This document shows, piece by piece, positions 20,259-31,651 of a DNA stretch of 64,000 bases. The first letter of the stretch is position 1; every line of letters starts with the position of its first letter. Under the pieces are notes generated by a model. That model worked only from the letters and a program-made list of their open reading frames with translations. It did not search any database and was not told the DNA's origin. Position numbers and translations under genes: made by a program. Source of the DNA: Neurospora tetraspora (Eukaryota > Ascomycota > Sordariomycetes > Sordariales > Sordariaceae); the NCBI RefSeq assembly GCF_033439725.1, contig NW_026944384.1, positions 3,906,001-3,970,000 of the forward strand, given 5' to 3'.

Positions 20259-21090
20259 CTTTTTGTTATCTTATCGCATTTCCTCTTATCGATAACATAG
20301 GGCTGTAAGACCCGACGTCAATCCCTCCAGCTGTCTTGACCTTTCCCTCTTTCCCTCTATCGTGTACACCTCAACCCTTTTCAGCTTCGACCGTGACGGC
20401 TATTGCCATTTCGACCTCTTAATGGACCATAATTCACATGTATTCCACCATTGAGCACGTTTAATGGTCGTCACTGTCGTAATCGTCGACGCCATCAATA
20501 CTCGGCATCGATCTCCATCAACGACGCTTTCGACACAGCAACTCTTGATCCATCATGTCAGAAAGTCCAATCATTGTCAACACATTGCACCATGAACATC
20601 GGAATCACGTCTTTGCCGCTTTGACGCCCAACATTATCTTGGACGGCTGATGCGGCACATGTGTTTATGCCATGCCACTGATAAGATTCCAGACAAGCGG
20701 GTTTCATTCGCGAAAGGCAGGCCCGGGATATAATGGAACCCCAAACAAATACCAGATAAGGCATTGTTTCCTCGTTGATCTCCCTTCTCGGCGGCTCTCT
20801 TTATCTCTCACTTGCAGTTATCTACTGCCCGCTTCGATATTGCGACAAGAAACGCGCGACAAGCGCAACATCAGGCAACGGTTGGTTGTTCGTGGTGTAC
20901 TTGTCAGTTACACACAGAAAGAGGACCCCTGGCTTTGTCACTTCAAAGCCTGGCAGCTCAAACTTGGGCCTTGATCGGCTGGATGTGCTGGCATCGAGCA
21001 CACAGATATTTCAGTACAATCTGGTGCCCTGCAGCCAAGCGAGCTAGCAATTGTACTGCTTTTTAGGGGGTATTTGAACTAGAGTCGACT
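20259..21090. other. Intergenic: promoter of the 19.4 kb gene up to the RIP island
   Basis: Ordinary-composition DNA with a CCCTC/TTTCCCTC-rich patch at 20335-20365 that probably belongs to the leader or promoter of the minus-strand gene. No gene is supported. Composition turns AT-rich from about 21.2 kb. Confidence 0.5.
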
Positions 21091-21580
21091 GGGGTGCCCG
21101 TATTAGCGTTGGAGTAACCTTTTTTAGTATAATTAATGCCCAAGAATCCACACTGCTTTCAGAAAGAGGGGCTGACCTTGTTGCTTGTCGTCGTCGTAAT
21201 ATTGTAAAGGAAGTAAATAATACTAGTAATCGACTAAACGATTAAATATTATAGATTCCTAAGATTTCATAGAGCCTTTTAACGCTATAGAGGGTATCGA
21301 TTTGTCCTAATTCTATACTTAACCCCTAACTTTAGGTTTAATAGAAGACGACTTATTATTAGAACCTATTTGAATATTTTTAATAACCCGGTGCCCGCTA
21401 GCTATAATAATAATTAGCCGCCTCCTTTCCCCTCCCTAATTATTATATTAAATTAGCCAATTTAAAAACTAGTACTCAATCCCCCCGCTTCTTAAATTAC
21501 AACTATATAGGATATTCTTCCGTTAACCTAATTTATAATTAAAGCTAAACGGAAAGAGCTAACTAAATTAGCGAATAAGA

Positions 21581-22740
21581 TAATGCCTAAGAAACCTAAA
21601 GCCCTGGTAAAAAGTAAAGCGGCGGCGCCTATATTCGATAGTATTAAATTTATGAGGTTTACCCCTAAAACTACCGCTACTTTTATAGAATAGTTACTAT
21701 ATTGTAGGATTAAGGGATAATTTAATAGTATTTATACTAAAGATTATAGGGACGCGTAGAATTACTTTATCGAAATATATATCGAAACGTAGCCGGGTTA
21801 TTATTAGGATTTTAAATATATTAATAATAAATAGAAGGTCAAAATACGTCAATATAGAATATAGTAAAGCCTTTTCTCTAAGTATTTTAATATTGGCTTA
21901 GACTCTAATATTTAATTGCTTATTATTTTAAACGAATATTAGGAATTTTTCGTTAAATATTATACTATTAAAACGTATAAAGTTAATTAAATCCGTTGCT
22001 AGCCTCTTAATAATATTAATATATATAAATAAGTCTTTTTTAAAGCGAAGGGGACGGGATTCGATATTACTATAATTAATAAAACATAATAAGAGGATAT
22101 ATTTAGTACCGGCGTTAATTAGAATTTTAAGGAAAATATAAACGATAATAATTTATTTGATTACGTAAAGGTAGGGGAGGAAGTAGGGGAAGAGGAGTAA
22201 AACGTTAGCGGGGAGAAGTTTAACGAGGGCGAGGAGGAGGAGGATAATAATAAATTTAAATTATTTATAACGATTTTAAAAAGGCGTGCTACCGCCGTCG
22301 CTACCGCCGTTACCGCCGTGTTAATAATAAATTAGGCTTAGAGATACCGTTTTATTATTAATTTAAATAAGATTCTAGTTAATTAAATTATTGCGCTCGT
22401 AAACGTAGAGGGAGGAGAAGTAAGTAAAAAGAGGTTTAATGTAATAATATTAGGGAATTCAATAGAAAAAGCGGCGGCCTTATTATAAATTCTTAAATTT
22501 CCTAGTATAGTTAACGTTAGTATTACTATCGATAATCTATAAATGCGCTTTACTAAAAAGATAATTAAATTGGAGATAATAGCTTATATTAATTATTTTG
22601 TAAATAATCCGCTAGTCGCGACGATGTAGATGAGGTTGAACGAGGTAATGAAGGGTGCGTATATAGATAAATAAAAAAGAGGGATTTAGAAAGAGGGGAT
22701 GAAAGTTAGAAATTTAATAATTTTACTAAGAATTATAGAA
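21581..22740 (+). pseudogene. Relic Myb/SANT-like ORF of the Harbinger element
   Basis: The frame beginning ATGCCTAAGAAACCTAAAGC gives a basic start and then a block resembling the fungal Myb/SANT-like DNA-binding domain: FTPKTTATFIE, LLYCRIKG, FNSIYTKDYRDA and DFKYINNK, interrupted by TAG/TAA. Such proteins accompany the transposase in PIF/Harbinger elements and help it bind the ends. After it lies an acidic Glu-rich segment (about 22160-22260), an Arg/Ala/Val stretch and a C-terminal piece near LNEVMKGAYIDK (about 22630-22670). Many in-frame stops make it non-functional. The domain call is from pattern memory, and the end is approximate. Confidence 0.55.
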
Positions 22741-22989
22741 GTAAATACCCTTTTTTTTTATAGTAAAATATTAATAAAATGTAATTAAAATTAAATATTC
22801 AATTTTATATAGAAATCTTTATATATATTATTCAATTTGTATAAATAATTCGATTTTATATAATTTTGCTAAAATAATTCGATTTTATATATAAGAATCC
22901 CCATCTCCCCTCCTCCTCCCTCCTTTGCCCTCCCCTCTACCCTCTACGAATCGATTACTATTACTTATTTATTAATTAAGCCGCATTAT

Positions 22990-23809
22990 AATAGATATTA
23001 TTAGAATAAATACCCCTTACTGATTATTCCGTTCGCTAACGCGCTATTTTTAGTATCCTCTCCTCTATTTATATTAATACCCTCAGTTTCTTTTTCGAAT
23101 ACGAAACGATAAAATTATAAAGCCTAATTATTGCGTATATAATTTAAACTCATTTTTTATATTATATTCGATAAATACGACCTTTACAATTTTCTACTTT
23201 CTTTTAACGAAATTAAAGACTTACTCTATAATAATATAAATGCGAGCGTAATATAAATTATATAATTCCTTTGCTATTTCTAGCGGTTTATCTACATTTT
23301 TCTAGTTTTATAAATAGTATTTAATATTCGAGAAGGGAATTATAATGCCTAGCCGCGTCCTAAACCCCGTATCCGTTATATAATATCGTAACTCTAATAT
23401 ACGAAAGGATTTTTTAAACGTATAGGCAAAAAGCGAAGTATCGTTAAATGATCCTTCCGCCCCCGCTAATATATACGTAAAGGTATAATCGAACTTTACC
23501 GCGGTAAATACGTTTTGGGTAATATTACCCTTTCGATCGCGATACTAAAATTATTACCGTAGCGGTATATAGGCGGCTACTTAAATCCCATCGATAGCAC
23601 TAATACAACTGTTAAAGGTATTGAGGGTTGGATTTAGTTCGATATTAGAGTCCAAATAATTATCGGTTAGTAACTACATAAAGTGCTAGTGAAGGGTAAC
23701 TAATTTAGGGAGTAGATCTTTTACAATTTCCCTTACGGTACTTTAATTAATTTGGAATTTGTGTACCGTAGTTCTTTGAGCTTCCGTATAGGTTAGGATA
23801 TATAATACT
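22990..23809 (-). pseudogene. Harbinger (DDE_Tnp_4/HARBI1-like) transposase relic, C-terminal part
   Basis: Read on the minus strand from the LTR edge down. The recognisable blocks, in order, are a TEAQRTTVHKFQI helix-turn-helix-like piece, STVREIVKDLLPKLVTLH, CISAIDGI with the first catalytic Asp, YRDRKGNITQNVFTAVKFDY, FTYILAGAEGSFNDTSLF and YYITDTGF with the second Asp. Next comes a KELYNLYYARI-like segment where the third acidic residue is expected. These match the HARBI1-type nuclease pattern. Several in-frame TAA/TAG codons occur at former Gln/Trp positions. The upstream part of the same frame lies beyond the chromovirus at 31273-31651. Confidence 0.72.
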
Positions 23810-24075
23810 TATTATAGAGCTAGGCTGTAACATTCCTACACTATATTGACTGCTTTATGTGCTATACTTAGAGTTGGTACTATAGCTCAGAGCTATATAC
23901 GCACTAGCCATATGCACAGCAGTCACGTGCAGCTGCACGTATACGCGTGTACAGATTGGCCCGCTAGAGCTCTCGCCCATATAGCTAGTCTTCTACGTAT
24001 ACCTTCCTTTCCTCTCTTCTATATAATAACGTATATTTTACCCTATACCTAATAATATTTTACCCCGTAATAATT
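23810..24075 (+). repeat. 5' LTR of the chromovirus (266 bp)
   Basis: Aligns end to end and gap-free in length with 31007-31272. It starts TATTATAG, consistent with an ancestral TGTTAT terminus after RIP (TG to TA), and ends near GTAATAATT. It contains a perfect 16-bp palindrome ACGTGCAGCTGCACGT at 23925-23940. The differences from the 3' LTR are mostly transitions. Confidence 0.85.
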
Positions 24076-27000
24076 TATTATACTTTACTATTACACTATA
24101 CGTACTTAAAGGAGAAATTAATTAATTAAGCGATTGAAGATTTGGGCCCTTATTAATAGGATAAATATAAAATTCGAGCTTATTGTTAGGCTGAGTTAGG
24201 AGTTAATTAATTAAGTATCTAGTCCCTTTTTTCTTTTTGCTTTAAAGATAGTAATTATAAGAGATTATTATTATTACGATTAATTTAGCGATTAATATCA
24301 GACGTCCTGGTTATTATAAATAATTTTATTGTAATTACTATAGTTAGAGCCCTTTAAGTCTTTGACCCCGCAAATTAAACAATTTATAATAATTTCGTAG
24401 AAGTATTTATAAATTTTAATAGTAATCCCCTTACCAGTCTTCCTTCGAATTCAATTATAGAATACGCTTTCGCCCTTGCAATTATCCTTATTTTTTACAA
24501 CGTAATTATCGCTCTGAACGGCTTACTTTACAATAACGTAATCGAAGCTTACGACCGCACTTAGAGAGTAGAGGAAGATTTGGAAGAATCTTGGAAGGAG
24601 ATTTTTAAATTTTATAATAACTTCGTTATTATGGCTCTTTAATATAAGTTTAAAATTGATAAACTATATAAAGAAATCGTTGTATTAAAATAATTGTTCG
24701 CCGATTTTAAAATTAATATTAACTTCACTTTTTAAAAATAATGCAATAAATATATTAAAGCTATTAATAATTTCTGCAATCGATTAAAGTAAATTAATAC
24801 TATTAATTTTATTTACGATCCAGCTTAAATTTCCGCCCCTAATAATTATAGCATTGTCCTTAATAATCCCAACCTCCCGAATGACTCTAATATATTAATT
24901 ATAGCTACTAGTAGCGGCTGGTCAATATTATCCCGTTTGTACGTCCCGTTATTTAATACTAAGGGTAATACCCCTTTGGAATACATTGAGCGTTATTATA
25001 TTTAACGTATAAAAATTAAATTATATTAAATTAATAAAGTTATTTATTTTATACCTGAGATTAAACGGTTTTATATATTACTAAATCCTTAGAGGGTACG
25101 CCCTTCTTTATTATTAAATCGGATTTGAATATAATTTTTGAGTATTCTAATAATAATATTAAGTAGAAATAGAAGATTGCAAGGGACCTTTTCGCCGAAT
25201 TTGATACTAAGTACGATAATGTCGATTTTATTATCTACGCTCGTTGTAAATTAGATAAATTAAAAATAATTAAAAATATATATTGATAAATTTTTGCAGA
25301 TTAATTTACTTTATTCGTCGATTATGATAAATTGGATAACGCTATAAAAGTATACTACTTTTATAGTAAAATTATTAAAAAAAGTCCGGGCTATTTTCAT
25401 TCTCTAATTCCCCTAGCTTACTAACGATAATTATATAAAGTAGTTTAAAACCGTTCGGGGCTTCGCTTAAAATTTTAAAGATAATATTTATTATAATAAT
25501 TTCGTTAACCCTTTCTATAAACCGAAGGCCATTTCTTTTATTCCCGTTATAAATAAACCTATTAGTTAGAATGGTATTACTATAAACTTCAATAAAATAT
25601 TTACTACTAATATTATTTTGCGTAATATAATTTTTTAAGAGGTTTTCGATTATTGTATGTAGTTAGGCGCTTATACCCGCTATAGCTGTTAAAGTTACTT
25701 TTCGGCTACGTATTATACTAATATTAATTTTAGGAAAGAGGTCCGCCTATTCTATAGTAGAGGTAGAAGTCGTAAAGGAGGTAGAGGCAATAGAGGCGGC
25801 GGTAGAAGAGGTAACGCTATTCCCTAGTAAAGTTAATATAATTATAATTAATAGTAGTATAATTAATACCGCCTAATTGGAAGCTATTAAATTAATATTA
25901 TAGGCATAGCCCTTACAGCCGCCTAAAACTATTAGAATATCCTATTCCCTATTTACTAATTAGGTTTCATTAGCCCTATTTAGGGTAATAAGAACGGTAT
26001 TGTCGGTTAGTAGGGAAATATATAACTTCTAAATTAAATTACGATTGGAAGTATAAATTTATAGGATTAGGAGGAAAGAAGGGGAATATTCTTATATAAT
26101 TAAATATAATTAAAATATATAGATTTTTTGTAGATAGCTATTATAAATAGTTTAATTTATTAAATCTCTTTATTTATTTATTTAACATATTATATAAATT
26201 GTATTATTTTACCCTAGTTAATAGCGGTTATAGTACTTTTAATTTTATCAATAAACGTTTCGTTTATTACTATTAATTTCCTTATTATAAATTAAGAATA
26301 CTAAAAATCTTTTATTTCGCCAACGGAGGCCTAGCTAAAGGTAATATTACTTATTTCTTTAAATTAACAATATAGGTAGGATTCTATTATAAAATTATTA
26401 ATTCATTAATTTATAATTTAATAGAAAATAACACGGTTATTCTTGGCTACCCTTAGTTAATTTACTACGCCTTAGGTATCTCTTGGCCTTAAAATTCTCT
26501 ATAATTTATTTTAGTATATAAAATAAGAGGTTATTTTTTTGAAACGCGTCCTTTTATATATACGCTACGTCCTTTTAAAATTTGGAGGTAGCTATGCTAT
26601 TCTCTTATTTAATATACCGGGTACCTATTTAATTCCTATTTATAAAAAGGCTTTTTATAAAGAGGTCCTAGACGAGGGGGAGCCTACTTTCGAGGGGGAA
26701 TTTAAATTCGATTACGTATACAGTCCCTAAACCGATATTATATACTATATTTCTATTTTTACAATTATAAATAGAACTACTCGCTAGAGGTTTAATTACT
26801 TTAAATATTGGATAATTAACTATTTAAATACTATATTTATCGGTAAGACCCTTAGCGGATTAAGATAGGCTTTAATACTTTTAATTATATTTAATTCTGG
26901 GACCCCCTGCGTTTCTCCAGTTTCTTACTGGGTAGCTCTAGTTTCTTACTGGGTAGTTAGGAGTATCTATATTAATAATACCGATTACTATATACCGATC

Positions 27001-30000
27001 CGCATTTATAATATACTTTGCGATCTTATTAATCCTAATAATATTAAAGAATTATTAGTAGCGACTTTTAATTGGCTGGTTAAGAAGTATAAATTATAGG
27101 TAATTTACACAATAAGGGTTTATATAGTAGAAGATATTAAGAGGATAAAAGAGAAAGACGAAGTAGAGGAAGGAGGAGGCGTTTTAAATTTTAATTGTAT
27201 TAGCGACGGTTTAATTGAGGGAATGATAGCGGAGATATTAGTAGGTAAAGGAGAGAAATATAAATATTTATTTAGTAGTAATTTTTATAGGTAAATTAAC
27301 GGTTTAGCAGGGGAGGGAGACGACGAGACCCTTCGTACCGTACGGGTCGCTAATTTAGTATTGCTTTTAAAGATAGAAGAAGATTTCCTACAGTATAAAG
27401 TTAGTATAATGATTATTTCGTGATAAATAGTATATCCTTAAGTAAACTTACGTCCGAAGACATAACGAAATTCTATAAAAAAGCCGATAAATTACTAAAG
27501 ACCGATGAGCAAATTAAGGTAAAGTTCCTCTCTTAATATTGGTATTACGTTAAGACGTTTAAATAGGAGGACGTTAAGATATTACCCTTAATATACTCTT
27601 ACAATTTTAAAATCGAATTCCACTTTGGAATTACCCCGCTAGCAATTCGAAGCTACCTATTTAACCCCGACGAATTAAATATTATTAAGAAATAAATTGA
27701 CAATAATTTAGCTAAAAAGTTTATTCGACCGTCCTAGTCCGAAGCTTTTTCCCCAATCTTATTCGTAAAAAAGTTAAAAGGTAATATCCGTATTTGCGTT
27801 AGTTATAGAAATATTAATAATATAATTCTAAAGTTCCGCTATTTATTACTACTAATTAAAGAGACTTTCGATACTATTTACTAAATTAAAAATTTTATTA
27901 AATTTAACGTTATTACGGCTTTTAATTATATTCGCATTAAATAAAGCTATAAACAGTTAATTATTTTCATTATACAATTTAATCTACTTGAATCTTTAAT
28001 TGTATTATTTAATTTATAGAGTGCGTTGGGTACTTTTTAGAATTATATTAACGATATCCTCTACGATATTTTCGACGTTTATGCGACTATATATTTCGAC
28101 AACGTTTTTATCTATTCCGACAACGTTTAAAACTATAAACGTTAAATTAATAATATTCTTAACCGCTTAATTAGAACGGGCTTTAGTATCAATATCGATA
28201 ATTATAAGTTATATACTATATATATAAAGTACTTAAGTTTAATTATATCCCAGGAGGTATTAAAATAGACCTAGAAAAGGTTAAAACTATTATTAAGTAG
28301 GTAGCCTTAGAATCAAAGAAATCCTTATAATATTTCTTAGGATTTGCGAACTTCTATAGGCGTTTTATACGAAATTTTTTAATAATAGCGACCCCACTAT
28401 ACGAACTTGTTAAAAAAAACGCTACTTGGATTTAAATTATTACTTATTAACGGGTTATTAAAGCATCGAAGGAAACTTTTACGAAAGGCTCCGTATTAAA
28501 GATTTACAATTAGATTAAGAAAATAGTAATTAAAACGGATATATTTAATTAGGTTATAAGCAATACTTTATCTTAGTATAAGGATAATAGCGTACTATAT
28601 TTAATAATCTACCTCTTAATAAAATATATAATTTAAGAATATAATTACAATATCTATAATAAGGAATTCCTCGCTATTATTAAAGTACTAGAGGAGTGGA
28701 AACTAAAATTCGAAGGCGCCTAGTAGTTCTTCGATATTTTAATAGATTATAAAAATCTATAAACTTTTACGACTAATAAATAATCTACCTAGCGCTATAT
28801 GCGGTATTTTTAATTCTTATCCTAATTTAATTTCTTAATTAAATATATACCGGGTTCGAACAATTTCCGCCCGAACGCATTAAATTAAAAATTAAACGAC
28901 CGTCTTATTAGTATAGAAAACAATAGATTTATAATTAGAAAACGCCCACTTCTAAACCCTTGGTAGTTCGAGGACGGTTATTTCTTTAAAGAGGATTCTA
29001 TTATTAACTTTTTATTCCATTCATCAAGTATAAAGGATTTTAATAATAAATCTACCAATAATTTAATTTACGTTAGTTATAAAAATATCTATCTTTTTAT
29101 AATAATTTGTCTCTTATCTTATAAATAAGATACGGCGTTAGTAGTTACCGATTATTAAAAAGGTTTTTTACTATACTCTTTCCAAATGCTATATTATAAA
29201 CGGTATTATAAAGTGGCGCAATAGGGTAATTATCGACCCTTACGATAAGGAATTCTAGCTTTAATTAATTAATTACTAATATAATTTTCCCAGTACGGAC
29301 TACCTTAGCTACGATATTATATACGAATTATTATAATACGAATTTTATTAGGAAGGAATATATAATAATATAAGGACTTTTTATAAAGATTACCTCCTTT
29401 ATACAAAAATAAAATCGTTTAAACGGAGTTTAGCTAGGTACTTTAAACTTATAATTATTTCTCTAATATTATAGCGAAATATATTTATCAATTACGTTAT
29501 CACATTATTAGGAAATACCTATTTTAACTAAATTTTAAAATATATCGCTATTATTATCGATTACTTAATTAAAATACGGCACTATATATTTATAGTAACC
29601 TTAGAAATAGAGGAATTTACAAACCGCTTCATTAATTATATTTATTCGATCTACGGCCTATTAAATAGTATCCTATCTAATAAAAGTACCTAATTTATAT
29701 CACATTTCTAATCTACCCTTTATAAAAGATTATTTATTATTTATAAATTAACTTTAACTTTCTACCCCTAAATTAATACCTAAATAGAATATATTAACGT
29801 AAAAATAAAATAATTCTTACAACTTTATATTAATTAAGTATAAATAGATTAAGCAAAATAATTACTAATTACGGAGTTCGTTAAAAATAATACTGTATCA
29901 TTATCAACGGGCATCTCCCCCTTTTTCGCTAACTACGGCTACTACCTATAGATAAGTACCGAACCTCGCACCCCACTACTCCTTAATTTTTCTTTAATCT

Positions 30001-31006
30001 AATTGAAGGAATACCATAAAATTATTAAATTAACAAATTACTTTTAAAAAATTTAAAACTTTATAATATAATAAACCCGGCGAATATAAGAGCGATACAA
30101 AGATAACGCTAAAAAAAAACGTATTAATTTCCCTAAATATCACCCTAGTAATATAATTTTACTTAATACAATAAATTTAACCAACGGCCGGCCGTATTTA
30201 AAATTTTACTTACAATAAGAGGGCCCTTTTTACATTACCCGAATAGAGAATTATACAATATATTTCACATTCCTAATTAATATAAAATACTTACCAATTT
30301 TCTACGTCTTTATAATATAATTATAGATTAATAGAGGCCTACCCGGCTAAAATACATCATCCGACGTAAAAGTAAATAATAGCCGCGTGATAATTAAAAT
30401 AAATAATTACGAAGAATAGGAAAAATAAAACCTCGAAAAGTTTATCGATTACATCCAATTTGGCTGTAACTATTATTAATATTACTACATTAAATAGAAA
30501 AGTAATAACTAACCAACTTAAAAACTTAAAAATAACGTTATCGATTGCGAAGAGATATTTTAATACTTTTACAACGAATTCCCCAATAAATTTATACCGC
30601 CAGACATCGAAATTATATTAATTAGACGAATTCTAATACTTACTGCCGCCATTCTAGCGCCCGCCGCCGCTCTGAAACTACTAACACCCTTAAAATACCG
30701 GTCTACCCATATAACCTAATACGAGACCGCCGCCGCTATTATCAATATTATATAGCCGTTACCTAATACAATTATAATTACAATAAGGCCAGAGAATAAG
30801 CTTACAATATATAAAGAATAGGGATTAAATACAGTATTCGCAAAGATAGTAAAACGATTAATAAATATTTAGGCTAGTCGAATACTAAAGATAGAGTTTG
30901 TAAACTATAATAAAATATTGGAAGAAGAAAGTTTAAAATAAATAATTTAGAGTATTATTATATATATAAATTCAAAGCTACTAAAACTTCTTTTAAAGAG
31001 GGATAG
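24076..31006 (+). pseudogene. Degenerate gag-pol of the chromovirus
   Basis: No frame is intact, but domains are visible in order. There is a gag-like helical stretch around 24540-24700 and a zinc-knuckle remnant of CX2-X4-H-X4-C type at 25654-25689 that has lost Cys and His. A protease active-site remnant (D-S at about 26130) is followed by the LGYP block near 26445. Reverse transcriptase lies at about 27600-28400, with a CV-S/DYR-like block at 27790 and the catalytic YFDD converted to YFDN at 28092-28103. RNase H is at about 28430-28950 and integrase at about 29450-30050, with a catalytic Asp position now Asn. A chromodomain-like C-terminus spans about 30410-30610. The loss of catalytic Asp to Asn is exactly the G-to-A change RIP produces. 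Confidence 0.8.
30995..31006 (+). other. Polypurine tract of the chromovirus
   Basis: AAAGAGGGATAG lies directly against the 3' LTR, the expected place for the plus-strand primer site of an LTR retrotransposon. No matching tRNA primer-binding site is legible after the 5' LTR, probably because of RIP. Confidence 0.65.
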
Positions 31007-31272
31007 TATTATAGGGCTAGCCTATAACATTCCTGTACTATATTAACTACCTTATATACTATAGCTAGAGCTAGTACTATAGCCTAGAACTATATACGTA
31101 CTAGCTATATATATAATAGTTACGTATAGCTATACGTGTGCGTGTGCACGGACTGGCTCGCTAGGGCTCTCGCCTATATAGCTAGTCCTCTATACATACT
31201 TTCCTTTCCTCTCCTCCGCACAACAACGTATATCTTACACTATACCCAACAGTACCTCGCCCCGTGATAATA
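31007..31272 (+). repeat. 3' LTR of the chromovirus (266 bp)
   Basis: The same length as the 5' LTR and colinear with it. It begins TATTATAGGGCTAG and ends GTGATAATA, giving degenerate TG...CA-type inverted termini (TATTAT/ATAATA). The palindrome seen in the 5' LTR is present at 31122-31137 as ACGTATAGCTATACGT, with all four CpA/TpG sites changed to TpA. Confidence 0.85.
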
Positions 31273-31651
31273 CTACTATTACTTTCTAACGTACGGTTTA
31301 ATATTTAGTCGATTCTATACTGGTATAGATTTAAAGCTATTGTATTAGGGTATTGAAGGTATATCGATTTATACGAAAGAGGTTTTTAAATTAGGTCTTA
31401 GATCTATAGTATATAGTATTTGCTAATTCTCTAGCGTACTTTGGACTACCAGAGTGTATAGGGGTAGGTAACTTGCGGTCTTTTCTCCTACTAAAAAGAA
31501 TGTGTATTGCATTGGCCGCGGCAAAGGTAAAAGTAGTTCGGTTGGTACTGTCCATATTAATTTTATAATGGGATTTAAAGAACTGATTTATATAAGTATC
31601 ATAGTAAGCAGTCGTTTCTAATATCCTACAATAAAACCTCCTAAAATACAA
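31273..31651 (-). pseudogene. Harbinger transposase relic, N-terminal part
   Basis: The minus-strand frame begins at an ATG at 31651 (MYFRRFYCRILETTAYYDTY) and is open to 31391. It continues past several TAA/TAG through FKNLFRINRYTFNTLI to the LTR edge. The FR-x-R-x-TF-x-L pattern is the hallmark N-terminal block of Harbinger transposases. The frame continues in the right phase into 23809-22990 once the chromovirus and one 5-bp copy are removed. Where the original protein started is unclear. Confidence 0.65.

Larger units (their letters stand above)
23810..31272 (+). mobile_element. Ty3/gypsy chromovirus LTR retrotransposon, RIP-inactivated
   Basis: A 7463-bp element bounded by two 266-bp LTRs and inserted inside the Harbinger transposase. 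Relic gag-pol reads on the plus strand in the order gag with zinc knuckle, protease, reverse transcriptase, RNase H, integrase and chromodomain, the arrangement of fungal chromoviruses. A polypurine tract precedes the 3' LTR. The flanks give ATACT (23805-23809) and CTACT (31273-31277) as a 5-bp target duplication with one mismatch. The interrupted transposase frame is restored when the element and one 5-bp copy are removed. All genes are riddled with stops, so the copy is dead. Confidence 0.85.
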
